From Flavihumibacter sp. UBA7668 (GTDB taxonomy: Bacteria > Bacteroidota > Bacteroidia > Chitinophagales > Chitinophagaceae), in contig NZ_DLHM01000005.1 in assembly GCF_002483205.1 (NCBI RefSeq), positions 502,817 to 566,816 of the forward strand: 64,000 nucleotides of DNA, read 5' to 3'. The position numbers were made by a program, and so were the translations under genes. Numbering within the stretch: the stretch's first letter is position 1; each line of letters opens with the position of its first letter. Under the pieces are notes generated by a model, which saw only the letters and a program-made list of their open reading frames with translations, ran no database searches and had not been told where the DNA came from. Positions 44,195-52,301 of the stretch are shown piece by piece.

Positions 44195-45292
44195 ATGGGA
44201 AGGAATAGCGTCAAATCTATACTGGTAGCGAGTTTCAGCGCAATTTTACTATGTTTTGGTACTGCTGTTCAGGCCAATGAAGGCGATGGACACGGTGAGG
44301 CTGCCAAGTTTGATGCAGGTAAAGCTATTTTGCACCACATTGCTGATTCACATGAATGGCATTTCTTTACGGTTGGTCAAACCCATGTTACCATACCGCT
44401 TCCTGTAATAATCTATTCTCCCCAACGCGGTTTGAGTGTATTTTCTTCTTCCCATTTTCACCATGGTGAGGCGATACATGAAGGATATAAATTGGATCAT
44501 GAACATATTGTTGCTGTAGATGCCAATGGAAATGTGGATACATCGGTTAAGGCCTATGATTTTTCCATGACCAAAAATGTGGTACAAATGCTGTTAGCTG
44601 TGATTACGCTTGTGCTGATCATGACGAGTATCGCGAAAAAATATGCTGCAAATGGTGCTAATAAAGCGCCAAGTGGATTACAAAATGCAGTGGAGCCAGT
44701 AATTACCTTTGTTAGAGATGAAGTGGCAAAGCCCAACCTGGGACATAAATACAAGAAATACCTGCCCTACCTGCTGACCATATTTTTCTTTATTCTGATC
44801 AATAACCTGTTCGGATTATTACCAGGGGCTGCGAACGTAACTGGAAATATCGCGTTTACTGCCTTACTTGGAATTATCTCTTTTGTAGTAATTATTTTCA
44901 GTACAAATGGTCATTTCTGGGGACATATATTCTGGCCTCCCGGAGTACCTTTTCTGGTTAAGCTGATCCTGATTCCGGTTGAATTATTGGGTGTATTCAT
45001 CAAACCGGCTGCCCTTATCATACGTCTTTTTGCCAACATGACTGCCGGTCACATTGTGATCCTGAGTTTTGTTTCCCTGATTTTCATATTCGGACAAATG
45101 AGCACCGTAGCAGGATGGGGTTTTTCTCCTGTATCCATTGCATTTTCCGTGTTCATTTATGTGATTGAATTATTGGTTGCATTTATTCAGGCCTTCATCT
45201 TTACCAACCTGACTGCTGTATTTATAGGGCAGGCAATGGAAGGTGATCACCATGAAGATGCTGCCGGTCATAAGGATCCGGTAGTGATTTAA
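44195..45292 (+). CDS. atpB: F0F1 ATP synthase subunit a
   Basis: The 365-aa inner-membrane protein forms the proton half-channels of F0. The essential arginine is in ALIIRLFANMTAGHIVI, and the C-terminal IELLVAFIQAFIFTNLTAVFIG helix carries the conserved QAFIFT residues. It has an N-terminal signal-like segment and a long His-rich extracytoplasmic extension (about residues 25-125), longer than the E. coli protein and common in Bacteroidota. It is the first gene of atpB-E-F-H-A. Confidence 0.96.
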   Translation: MGRNSVKSILVASFSAILLCFGTAVQANEGDGHGEAAKFDAGKAILHHIADSHEWHFFTVGQTHVTIPLPVIIYSPQRGLSVFSSSHFHHGEAIHEGYKLDHEHIVAVDANGNVDTSVKAYDFSMTKNVVQMLLAVITLVLIMTSIAKKYAANGANKAPSGLQNAVEPVITFVRDEVAKPNLGHKYKKYLPYLLTIFFFILINNLFGLLPGAANVTGNIAFTALLGIISFVVIIFSTNGHFWGHIFWPPGVPFLVKLILIPVELLGVFIKPAALIIRLFANMTAGHIVILSFVSLIFIFGQMSTVAGWGFSPVSIAFSVFIYVIELLVAFIQAFIFTNLTAVFIGQAMEGDHHEDAAGHKDPVVI

Positions 45293-45335
45293 AATAGCTC
45301 GAACTTTTTTTTATAAAACACAAAACACAAATTGT

Positions 45336-45584
45336 ATGTCTATCATGAACATCCTGTTGGAAGTAGGTCAGGCTCAGTTGGGTGGCGCTATCGGTGCCGG
45401 ACTGGCTGCGATCGGTGCTGGAATCGGTATCGGTCAGATCGGTAAAGGTGCGGTTGAGTCTATCGCTCGCCAGCCTGAAGCTGCCAACGACATTCGTGGA
45501 AACATGATCCTGACTGCAGCGTTTATCGAGGGTGTTGCCCTCTTCGCTGTAATCGCGGGTCTTCTGGCGGTATTGACCACCTAA
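45336..45584 (+). CDS. atpE: F0F1 ATP synthase subunit c
   Basis: This 82-aa hairpin of two membrane helices forms the rotor ring. The ion-carrying carboxylate is E65 in AAFIEGVALF, and the polar loop is GKGAVESIARQPEA. Glycine-rich packing in helix 1 (GAIGAGLAAIGAGIGIG) is normal. No clear sodium-binding signature is seen, so proton coupling is more likely. A strong terminator-like hairpin follows 18 bp after the stop. Confidence 0.96.
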   Translation: MSIMNILLEVGQAQLGGAIGAGLAAIGAGIGIGQIGKGAVESIARQPEAANDIRGNMILTAAFIEGVALFAVIAGLLAVLTT

Positions 45585-45602
45585 TCCACGCGAAAGAAAT
45601 TA

Positions 45603-45640
45603 GCTGGTCCGGAGCACAGGGCCGAGGACCGGCTTTTTTT
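45603..45640 (+). terminator. Terminator or attenuator between atpE and atpF
   Basis: Arms GCTGGTCC and GGACCGGC (one G-U pair) with a 15-nt loop, followed by seven T. Inside the atp operon it would lower transcription of atpFHA relative to atpBE, which fits the high demand for subunit c. Confidence 0.75.
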
Positions 45641-45642
45641 AG

Positions 45643-45824
45643 GTGAAACGTGAGAGGTGAAACGTGAGAAGAGAGAGGTGAGAGATAAGAGGTGAAACGT
45701 GAGAGGTGAAACGTGAAAAGAGAGAGGTGAGAGATAAGAGGTGAAACGTGAGAGGTGAAATGTGAGAAGAGAGAGGTGAAACGTGAAAAGAGAGAGGTGA
45801 GAGATAAGAAGTGAGAGGTGAGAT
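45643..45824 (+). repeat. Twenty-six-unit heptamer array inside the atp operon
   Basis: Twenty-six consecutive 7-bp units (GTGAAAC, GTGAGAG, GTGAGAA, GAGAGAG, ATAAGAG and variants) with higher-order duplication of multi-unit blocks. It fills most of the 338-bp atpE-atpF gap. The rest of the gap holds a T-rich inverse-orientation stretch. Confidence 0.95.
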
Positions 45825-45879
45825 TTTGGTTGTAAGATGTCAGATTTTGTATGGTGGTTGGAAATTTCGGAATGCCACT

Positions 45880-45915
45880 TTTGAATTTTTACTTTTAAAT
45901 TTTTACTTTTTAATT
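45880..45915 (-). repeat. T-rich inverse heptamer stretch before atpF
   Basis: Units of the TTTTTAC/TTTTAAA kind, approximately 7-bp spaced, just upstream of the atpF start. A near -7 box (CACTTTTG, one mismatch) overlaps its left side. Confidence 0.5.
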
Positions 45916-45922
45916 TGCTAAC

Positions 45923-46426
45923 ATGGAATTATTACTGCCTGCCTTAGGTTATTTTGTCTGGACCCTGGTTGCCTTCCTGATAGTATTCTTCATTTTGAAG
46001 AAATTTGCCTGGAAGCCAATCATTTCCTCTCTTTCTGAAAGAGAAAAAAACATCGCTGATTCCATTGCAACAGCAGAAAAAGTGAAGCTGGAAATGGCTC
46101 AGATGAAAAGTGAAAATGAAGCATTAATGGCGAAAGCCCGTGAAGAACGTTCACAATTGCTGAAAGAAGCCAAAGAGTTGAAAGATAAAATTGTAAACGA
46201 AGCAAAAGAGCAGGCGAAAATAGAAGCAGGAAAAATCATGGCTGATGCACAGGCATCCATCGAGCAGCAGAAAAATGCAGCTTTGACAGAGGTGAAAAAT
46301 GTCATTGGTAATATGGTGATCGAAGTAACGGAGAAGGTGATTCGCCGCGAACTGGCATCCAAAAGCGAGCAGGAGAGTTATATCCGCAATCTCGCTAATG
46401 AATTAAGCACCACTTCAAGGAACTAA
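45923..46426 (+). CDS. atpF: F0F1 ATP synthase subunit b
   Basis: The 167-aa peripheral-stalk protein has one N-terminal membrane helix (about 8-27, FVWTLVAFLIVFFILKKFAW) followed by a long charged helix that dimerises as a coiled coil. Length and layout are normal. It is separated from atpE by a terminator-like hairpin and a heptamer array, so it may be partly transcribed on its own. atpH follows 28 bp downstream. Confidence 0.95.
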   Translation: MELLLPALGYFVWTLVAFLIVFFILKKFAWKPIISSLSEREKNIADSIATAEKVKLEMAQMKSENEALMAKAREERSQLLKEAKELKDKIVNEAKEQAKIEAGKIMADAQASIEQQKNAALTEVKNVIGNMVIEVTEKVIRRELASKSEQESYIRNLANELSTTSRN

Positions 46427-46454
46427 AAAAGAACACCTCCCGAAAAAATAAATT

Positions 46455-47018
46455 ATGCGCAATACACGTGTTGCCAAGAGATACGCAAAAGCCCTTATGG
46501 ATATGGCTGTTGAAACCAACCAGGTTGATGCCATAAAAAATGATGTGGATTTATTGCGGGTTGCAACAACCGGGGAATTGGATTATGTGCTTAAAAGTCC
46601 GATTATCCGTCAGGATAAAAAACAGGCCATCTTTACTGCAATTTTTGGAGGTAAAGTAAGTCAGTTAACAGAATTGTTTTTCAAACTGCTGTTTGAAAAA
46701 GGCCGTGAAATCGGATTGCCGGAAATTTTGGATGCATTTGATACAATTTATCGCAAGATGAAGAATATCGAAATTCTGGAACTTACAACTGCTATTCCTG
46801 TTTCAGAAGAAGTGAAGGCTGGCATAGTTTCCAATTTCAATAAGATGCCGGAATATGCTTCTAAAACCCTGGAAATAAAGGAAAAGCTGGATGAATCTAT
46901 TTTGGGTGGATTTCTTGCGCAGATCGGTGATCAATTATATGATGCAAGTATCCGCCACGATTTACAGGCAATTAAGAAGCAGTTCGTGGAGAACATGTAT
47001 ATTCAGAAACTCAGATAA
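46455..47018 (+). CDS. atpH: F0F1 ATP synthase subunit delta
   Basis: The 187-aa protein connects the peripheral stalk to F1. It starts NTRVAKRYAKALMDMA, the OSCP/delta N-terminal signature, and ends with the conserved LGGFLAQIGDQLYDASIRHDLQAIKKQF segment. It lies between atpF and atpA with short gaps. Confidence 0.95.
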   Translation: MRNTRVAKRYAKALMDMAVETNQVDAIKNDVDLLRVATTGELDYVLKSPIIRQDKKQAIFTAIFGGKVSQLTELFFKLLFEKGREIGLPEILDAFDTIYRKMKNIEILELTTAIPVSEEVKAGIVSNFNKMPEYASKTLEIKEKLDESILGGFLAQIGDQLYDASIRHDLQAIKKQFVENMYIQKLR

Positions 47019-47044
47019 TAAAACAAAAGTCTAAATAAAGCTAT

Positions 47045-48625
47045 ATGGTAGACATTAAACCAGATGAAATATCAGCGATACTGCGCCAGCAGCTGAGCAA
47101 CTTTAACACTTCTGCCGATCTGGAAGAAGTGGGTACCGTTTTGCAGGTGGGTGATGGTATCGCCCGTGTATACGGACTGAGTAATGTTCGTGCAGGTGAG
47201 CTGGTGGAATTTGCCAATGGGGTAAAAGCGATTGCGCTGAACCTCGAAGAAGATAATGTGGGGGTGGTATTGATGGGTGAGTCTTCTGAAATTAAAGAAG
47301 GTGATAAAGTAAAAAGAACCGGTCAGATCGCTTCTATTAAAGTAGGAGAAGGACTCGTAGGACGGGTTATCAATACATTGGGTCAGCCGATTGATGGTAA
47401 AGGGCCTGTTACCGGAGAATTATACGAAATGCCATTGGAGCGGAAAGCACCGGGGGTTATTTTTCGTGAACCTGTAAAAGAGCCGCTGCAAACGGGTATC
47501 AAGGCAATTGACGCGATGATTCCGGTAGGTCGTGGTCAGCGGGAATTGATCATTGGTGACCGTCAGACTGGTAAAACAGCGATTGCGGTGGATACCATTA
47601 TCAATCAGAAAGAATTTTTCCAGGCTGGAAAACCTGTTTATTGTATTTATGTGGCAATTGGTCAGAAAGCATCTACCATTGCTGGTGTTATGAAAACGCT
47701 GGAAGAGAACGGTGCGATGCAATACACTACGATCGTAGCTGCTTCTGCATCCGATCCGGCTCCTCAGCAGTTCTATGCACCATTTGCCGGTGCTGCAATT
47801 GGTGAATTTTTCCGTGATACCGGTCGCCCTGCCCTGATCATTTATGATGATTTGTCCAAGCAGGCCGTAGCATACCGTGAAGTGTCACTTCTTTTGCGTC
47901 GCCCTCCGGGTCGCGAAGCATATCCGGGTGATGTATTTTATCTGCATAGCCGTTTACTGGAGCGTGCTGCAAAAATCATTGGTAAAGATGAAGTTGCACG
48001 AAATATGAATGATTTGCCGGAAAGTATCAAACACCTGGTTAAAGGTGGTGGTTCTTTAACTGCTTTGCCGATCATCGAAACTCAGGCTGGTGACGTATCT
48101 GCCTACATTCCAACCAACGTAATTTCCATTACGGATGGTCAGATCTTCCTTGAAGGTAACCTGTTTAATGCGGGTATCCGTCCGGCGATCAACGTAGGTA
48201 TTTCGGTTAGTCGTGTGGGTGGTAATGCGCAGATCAAGTCCATGAAAAAAGTGGCTGGTACCCTTAAGCTGGATCAGGCATTGTATCGTGAGATGGAAGC
48301 GTTTTCTAAATTCGGTGGAGACCTGGATCCTGCTACCAAACTGGTTTTGGATAAAGGTGCACGTAACGTGGAAATTTTGAAACAGGCTCAATATTCACCG
48401 TTTTCAGTTGAAAAGCAGGTAGCTATCATTTACCTCGGTACACAGGGCTTACTTCGTGATGTTCCTGTAAACAGAGTGAAAGAATTCGAAGAGCAGTTCC
48501 TGCATGAAATGGAAGTGAAATTACCCAACGTGCTTGCTGAATTCAAAAAAGGCGGATTGCCGGATGATGGTGTAAGCAAGATGGTTGAGCTGGCCAAGGG
48601 AATTGCAGCACAGATGAAGAAGTAA
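47045..48625 (+). CDS. atpA: F0F1 ATP synthase subunit alpha
   Basis: The 526-aa F1 subunit has the Walker A GDRQTGKTAIAVD, the conserved ALIIYDDLSKQAVAYREVSLLLRRPPGREAYPGDVFYLHSRLLERAA region and the C-terminal helical domain. It binds nucleotide at the non-catalytic sites. atpG (gamma), which often follows atpA in Bacteroidota, is not here. Instead a heptamer array, a terminator and a transposase remnant follow. Confidence 0.97.
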   Translation: MVDIKPDEISAILRQQLSNFNTSADLEEVGTVLQVGDGIARVYGLSNVRAGELVEFANGVKAIALNLEEDNVGVVLMGESSEIKEGDKVKRTGQIASIKVGEGLVGRVINTLGQPIDGKGPVTGELYEMPLERKAPGVIFREPVKEPLQTGIKAIDAMIPVGRGQRELIIGDRQTGKTAIAVDTIINQKEFFQAGKPVYCIYVAIGQKASTIAGVMKTLEENGAMQYTTIVAASASDPAPQQFYAPFAGAAIGEFFRDTGRPALIIYDDLSKQAVAYREVSLLLRRPPGREAYPGDVFYLHSRLLERAAKIIGKDEVARNMNDLPESIKHLVKGGGSLTALPIIETQAGDVSAYIPTNVISITDGQIFLEGNLFNAGIRPAINVGISVSRVGGNAQIKSMKKVAGTLKLDQALYREMEAFSKFGGDLDPATKLVLDKGARNVEILKQAQYSPFSVEKQVAIIYLGTQGLLRDVPVNRVKEFEEQFLHEMEVKLPNVLAEFKKGGLPDDGVSKMVELAKGIAAQMKK

Positions 48626-48649
48626 GCCGTTGGAACTAGGATCTTTGAA

Positions 48650-48705
48650 GTGGGAAGTGGGAAGTGGGAAGTGGGAAGTAGGAGGTGAAAGATGAAAGGT
48701 GAAAA
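48650..48705 (+). repeat. Heptamer tandem array after atpA
   Basis: Four GTGGGAA units, then GTAGGAG, GTGAAAG, ATGAAAG and GTGAAAA, all in 7-bp register, 24 bp past the atpA stop. Confidence 0.85.
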
Positions 48706-48770
48706 CCACGATCAAGTTCTGGTTCACTTGCTGGCTTTTAAATAGAACCTTCTTTTTCTAATGTATAATT

Positions 48771-48806
48771 AGCCCCCATAAGGTAATCCTTATGGGGGCT
48801 TTTTTT
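48771..48806 (+). terminator. Strong intrinsic terminator downstream of atpA
   Basis: Perfect 13-bp stem AGCCCCCATAAGG / CCTTATGGGGGCT with a TAAT loop and a T7 tail. It lies about 145 bp after atpA and is probably the end of the atp transcript. Confidence 0.9.
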
Positions 48807-48820
48807 AGCATCAATGAGGC

Positions 48821-49060
48821 TCAATCGGCACCAGCCTTTTTTCAGGTATTGATTTTAAGTTCCCGTTCGACCAGGTCCATCAATGTTTCCAGCGCGGTCA
48901 CTTTGAGCTGAGCTGGGCTGGATTGCGGCTGGATTGCGGCTGGGTTGCGGCTGTCAGAGCCTTTTTTATGGTTTAAACCTCTTCGCTTTCTTTAGTTGCA
49001 GGCATTTTCTCTTTCATTACACCGGAACTTGGGGCGAGTGTTTCGTTTGGTTCCTTCCAA
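48821..49060 (-). pseudogene. Decayed IS3-family OrfA (transposase N-terminal protein) remnant
   Basis: On the minus strand the translated pieces KESEEV(stop)TIKKAL and, in another frame, VTALETLMDLVERELKINT(stop)KKAGAD resemble the C-terminal part of IS3-type OrfA proteins (ESEEI..LKKAL..A..ALETMIDIAEKELKIDIRKKSGAKQ in general form). In-frame stops and a frameshift at three GGCTGGATTGC repeats (48916-48948) show it is inactive. No OrfB follows, because the atp terminator begins where it should lie. The assignment rests on motif memory and short fragments. Confidence 0.5.
48916..48948. repeat. Three 11-bp GGCTGGATTGC units
   Basis: Two identical copies and one with a single change, in exact tandem, inside the OrfA remnant. 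They coincide with the frame change in that remnant. Confidence 0.8.
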
Positions 49061-50176
49061 AAGATACGAAGCCGTCTACAAATGGTGTCGTTCCTCTGGA
49101 AGCTGCATTTCTATCGGTCTTCGCTAATAGTCATCCACACCCTGCGTTATCGTCCGCACCTTACTGCCGCTGGATTGGGCTGGATGGCGACGTTTCTTAC
49201 CTGTGTAAGCTGCTGAGTCATACCGTATTAACCACCTGTCAGGGTACATAGGGCTATCCAGTATTCCTCACAAAGCCGTTTATGACACAGGCCTTTTTCT
49301 ACCGTACCGATACAATTTTTCGGTTTCTTCCCTACACTTGTTATGGTGTTTAGTTTTTTGGACGTGTGAATTATGGAATTTCAAATCGCCGGTGGCAGTC
49401 TTACTCAATAATGGCAGTAAAAAAAGGATCCTCAATTCAAGGTGCAATCACAGATTTTTTGCTACTATCCAGGAGTAATCACTGATCGGCTAAGTGATCC
49501 TGGAATAAAAGCATCCTGAATGCTGTTAAAATAGTAAACGACAGTATCAGCCATAGTTTTTGATGGACTTTATTGCTTTATGAGAAAGCTCTTTCCATGT
49601 AAAAAATATCCTTCACACCTGTTTTTTTACCTTGATAACTGTTTTAGTTCAGGATTCATGCGCAGATTTTGTAAATATCCGGGAGTTGCACGCGACTGGC
49701 AAAATTGCGTGCTTCCTGAAATGAGGTCTGCCTAAACAGGTTTAGCGGCTTTACTATTATGCATCACAATGGGCATCGCAACAGGTGTTATATTCTATTC
49801 AGCTTCATCGCAAGCACAGCCACGCCCAGCAGCTAATCTTTGATTGGGTGGGTGCACGGCGATAAGGTCTATGAGGCTGTACGCTCCTGAATTGTAGAAT
49901 GCCGTAATACTATTGAGTTGGTAACCGACAGAATCCTGTCTTAAGGAGAATTAGTGTAAGAAAATAGTAGAATGATTGTAAAACGCAGGGTATTCGATTT
50001 TTTACATTTTACTTTTGATTTTTTACTTTCAAACCCATTTATCGAATTTTTTTTCCCAAACCCTTGCATATATCAAAAAGGGATGCAATCTTTGTTCTGC
50101 GTTTGACATGATCCAATCCTGCTGAATTCCTCGTATCCATTTCCTGTGGGCATTTTTAATCTACCCATAGTTGATC
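49061..50176. other. Gene-poor region after the transposase remnant
   Basis: I see no gene that I can support. Short open fragments (plus strand 48934-49251; minus strand near 49790-49950) have no recognisable motif and frequent stops. A stem of TCCAGG plus ATCACT pairing with AGTGAT plus CCTGGA (49468-49504, 4-nt bulge) is the clearest structure. A T-rich heptamer stretch (49997-50030) lies about 150 bp before the next gene. Overall it looks like decayed mobile or formerly coding DNA. Confidence 0.6.
49997..50030 (-). repeat. T-rich inverse heptamer stretch
   Basis: Units TTTTTAC, ATTTTAC, TTTTGAT, TTTTTAC at 7-bp spacing, the inverse orientation of the family. Confidence 0.65.
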
Positions 50177-51259
50177 ATGAAGAAGACGTACCCGCTGATG
50201 TTCCCAACATTGGCACCACTATACAAAATCCTGTTTGTTTTTATCGGATTTGTTGCAGTACAAAATGTACAGGCACAATCTCCCCTTTATTTTCATAATC
50301 CTGCTTTGATTGAAGGAGAAGCTGGTCAGGTAGGAGCAGGTTATAAATTTACCGGTGTTATCACAGCATCAAATGGGCAGGCACTTACAGATTGTGTTGT
50401 TCGGATAGAGGCTCTTTCGCAGGGTATTGAATTACTGGCTATTGACCAGGTTGAATCCATGCAGGAGGCTGCTTTTCAGCCGGTAATTGAACATCAGCAA
50501 ACCATCGGGGCTGCAGCGGTAAGCTTTAGTTTTGAGTTTATCCCGCATGATTTGAATACGAATAAAGAAGGCCGGTATGTATTTCCTGCGTTGGCCGCCT
50601 CTTTATCCGGATTGAGAGGATTGGGTGAGGCCCAGGCTTTTGCAGAGTGTACAATCGGAAAAAACGGAGTGGTGTGGCTGAACAAAAAGAATAAACATGT
50701 GCTGGTTGCAAGAAGCGGAGATGCATTTCGTGCCCAATATAAATGGGGCGTTGAGGAGGAAATAAAAACTATTGCAGAATCGCCTATTGTATTTGCAAAT
50801 AATGAAGTAAGCAGTTTTAAGTTGAAGATGGGGGTAAATAGTAAAACCAGTCCCTTTAATGGTCGTTCTGTTTGTGATTTGTTGTTGACAGAATCCGTTC
50901 CCTCTGCTAACGGTACTGAAACTATTCGTTTTGCTTCTTTGGTTGAAAATTATGACGCTATACCTGAGTGGATTGATACGGTGACCAATCAGGATGACTC
51001 AACCAAAAGCAAAAAACTTAAAAATGTAAAACTGGCTGATAACCTGCTGGTATTTATTCCGGATGAAATGCTGGATAAGCAGGTAGTAATCGATATACTG
51101 AATGAAAAAGGTGAATTGCGCAGAAAGATTATAGAAGAAAAAGCACCAACCCAGTTGTTGATTGAAGTAGGTGATCTGGCTGCAGGTTCGTATAAAATAA
51201 TTGTTCAATCGGGTGATAAAAAATTCACCATGTTAACGATACGGCCATCGCAATTATAA
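50177..51259 (+). CDS. Secreted protein of unknown function, possible T9SS cargo
   Basis: The 360-aa product starts at ATG 50177 (the TTG at 50171 is less likely) with a signal peptide ending near NVQAQ. The body is beta-rich with no motif I recognise. The last 80 residues (DKQVVIDILNEKGELRRKII to SGDKKFTMLTIRPS) look like a degenerate type-A T9SS sorting domain: a beta-sandwich with a GxYxIxV strand and a basic, hydrophobic end. The downstream gene encodes a clearer T9SS protein, so the two may be related surface proteins. Confidence 0.6.
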   Translation: MKKTYPLMFPTLAPLYKILFVFIGFVAVQNVQAQSPLYFHNPALIEGEAGQVGAGYKFTGVITASNGQALTDCVVRIEALSQGIELLAIDQVESMQEAAFQPVIEHQQTIGAAAVSFSFEFIPHDLNTNKEGRYVFPALAASLSGLRGLGEAQAFAECTIGKNGVVWLNKKNKHVLVARSGDAFRAQYKWGVEEEIKTIAESPIVFANNEVSSFKLKMGVNSKTSPFNGRSVCDLLLTESVPSANGTETIRFASLVENYDAIPEWIDTVTNQDDSTKSKKLKNVKLADNLLVFIPDEMLDKQVVIDILNEKGELRRKIIEEKAPTQLLIEVGDLAAGSYKIIVQSGDKKFTMLTIRPSQL

Positions 51260-51374
51260 GGAAGCACTGTTTTGTATAATTAGTTGCTGATCCATTCTCC
51301 ACTCCTCTGAATTACATATCCCTGATCGTCTCCAATGCCTGTGGGTTCCGATTTGTTAACCCAACTGCATTACA

Positions 51375-52013
51375 ATGAAAACGTACCCCTTAAACAAACA
51401 GCTATGGCTGTTAGGCACCTTATTGTTCATCTTTTTGAATGCTGGTGCTACCGAACATGCTGAGCTGACAAGCTTTTCGGCTAAAATTGAAAACAGCCTG
51501 GTGAAATTGAATTGGTCAGCACAGTATGAAGATGAGTTTAGTCATTTTGCAATAGAACGAAGTATAGATGGCAAGACATTTAAAGATGTGGCACTGTATT
51601 TTACGGAAGGAGAACAAAAAGCGAAAAGTAGTTTTTCTTACAAGGATAAATACCTGCCAAAGAATAAAAATACACTCTATTACAGGTTAAGGTTGATCAA
51701 TAAAGATGGAACATTCCAATATTCTGCCATTCAGTTGGTAAAAGGGGAGCGTTACGATTCCCAACTGAAACTGGCTTTGTATCCCAACCCCGTTCAAAAT
51801 TCACTTGTTGCTGCATTACCGGAAAGCTGGAACCAGCAGGAAGTGGTACTTGAACTGTATAGTGGATCGGGTCAGTTGCTAAGAACCAATGTTGAAAAAC
51901 GGGCAGCCCTTACATTATCAATGGATCTGACAAATCTCTCACCAGGCTGGTATGTAGTAAAAGCCAGTAATGGAAAGAACAGTATCCAGGGCCGTATTGT
52001 GAAAATGAACTGA
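51375..52013 (+). CDS. T9SS type-A sorting-domain protein
   Basis: The 212-aa protein has a signal peptide (cleavage near NAGATE), a fibronectin-like segment (about 28-118: VKLNWSAQYEDEFSHFAIERSIDGKTF) and a C-terminal type-A sorting domain (about 132-212) with LYPNPVQNSLVAAL, the GSGQLLRT strand and LSPGWYVVKASNG. It should be secreted and possibly surface-anchored by the type IX system. The layout is typical of small Bacteroidota surface proteins with no catalytic part. Confidence 0.85.
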   Translation: MKTYPLNKQLWLLGTLLFIFLNAGATEHAELTSFSAKIENSLVKLNWSAQYEDEFSHFAIERSIDGKTFKDVALYFTEGEQKAKSSFSYKDKYLPKNKNTLYYRLRLINKDGTFQYSAIQLVKGERYDSQLKLALYPNPVQNSLVAALPESWNQQEVVLELYSGSGQLLRTNVEKRAALTLSMDLTNLSPGWYVVKASNGKNSIQGRIVKMN

Positions 52014-52035
52014 AAAACCGCCTAAACCGAACCGT

Positions 52036-52182
52036 ATGCATTCTGAACAACAACAAAATTCTGTCCGGGTTTCTGAGGAATACCGTGTTAGCTCCTCACC
52101 ACAGGCAGTTGTAAATAAATGGATTACCGTTGGAGTACTGGCCCTCGTTTGGCTCTGCCTCGTGATCAGCCTGCTCCAGTAA
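52036..52182 (+). CDS. Small single-helix membrane protein, 48 aa
   Basis: An open frame from ATG to TAA encodes a polar N-terminal half (MHSEQQQNSVRVSEEYRVSS) and a C-terminal membrane helix (ITVGVLALVWLCLVISLLQ). This clean polar-then-hydrophobic layout, the 22-bp gap after the preceding gene and the terminator just downstream support a real tail-anchored small protein. I recognise no family. Confidence 0.5.
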   Translation: MHSEQQQNSVRVSEEYRVSSSPQAVVNKWITVGVLALVWLCLVISLLQ

Positions 52183-52215
52183 AAAAGCGTATAGTTTTAA
52201 AGGGTACGATCAACA

Positions 52216-52247
52216 AGGCCTGGCTATTCTTAGTCGGGCCTCTATTT
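52216..52247 (+). terminator. Terminator after the small membrane protein
   Basis: An 11-bp stem (AGGCCTGGCTA / TAGTCGGGCCT, two G-U pairs) with a TTCT loop, followed by CTATTTT. It closes the 50.2-52.2 kb group. Confidence 0.7.
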
Positions 52248-52277
52248 TAACTATTTGGTTTATATTATAAACTAGTT

Positions 52278-52285
52278 TATATTTG
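52278..52285 (+). promoter_or_regulatory. Bacteroidota -7 box for the 52-58 kb operon
   Basis: TATATTTG fits TAnnTTTG, 16 bp upstream of GTG 52302, and supports that start codon. Confidence 0.55.
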
Positions 52286-52301
52286 ATTAAAATTAGCTGT
52301 A

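Noticed and set aside
48934..49251. 105-codon plus-strand open frame after atpA
   Set aside because: It has no protein character and runs opposite the better-supported transposase remnant on the minus strand.
49061..50176. Group II intron or reverse transcriptase remnant
   Set aside because: I looked for the conserved domain V region and reverse transcriptase motifs on both strands and did not see them.
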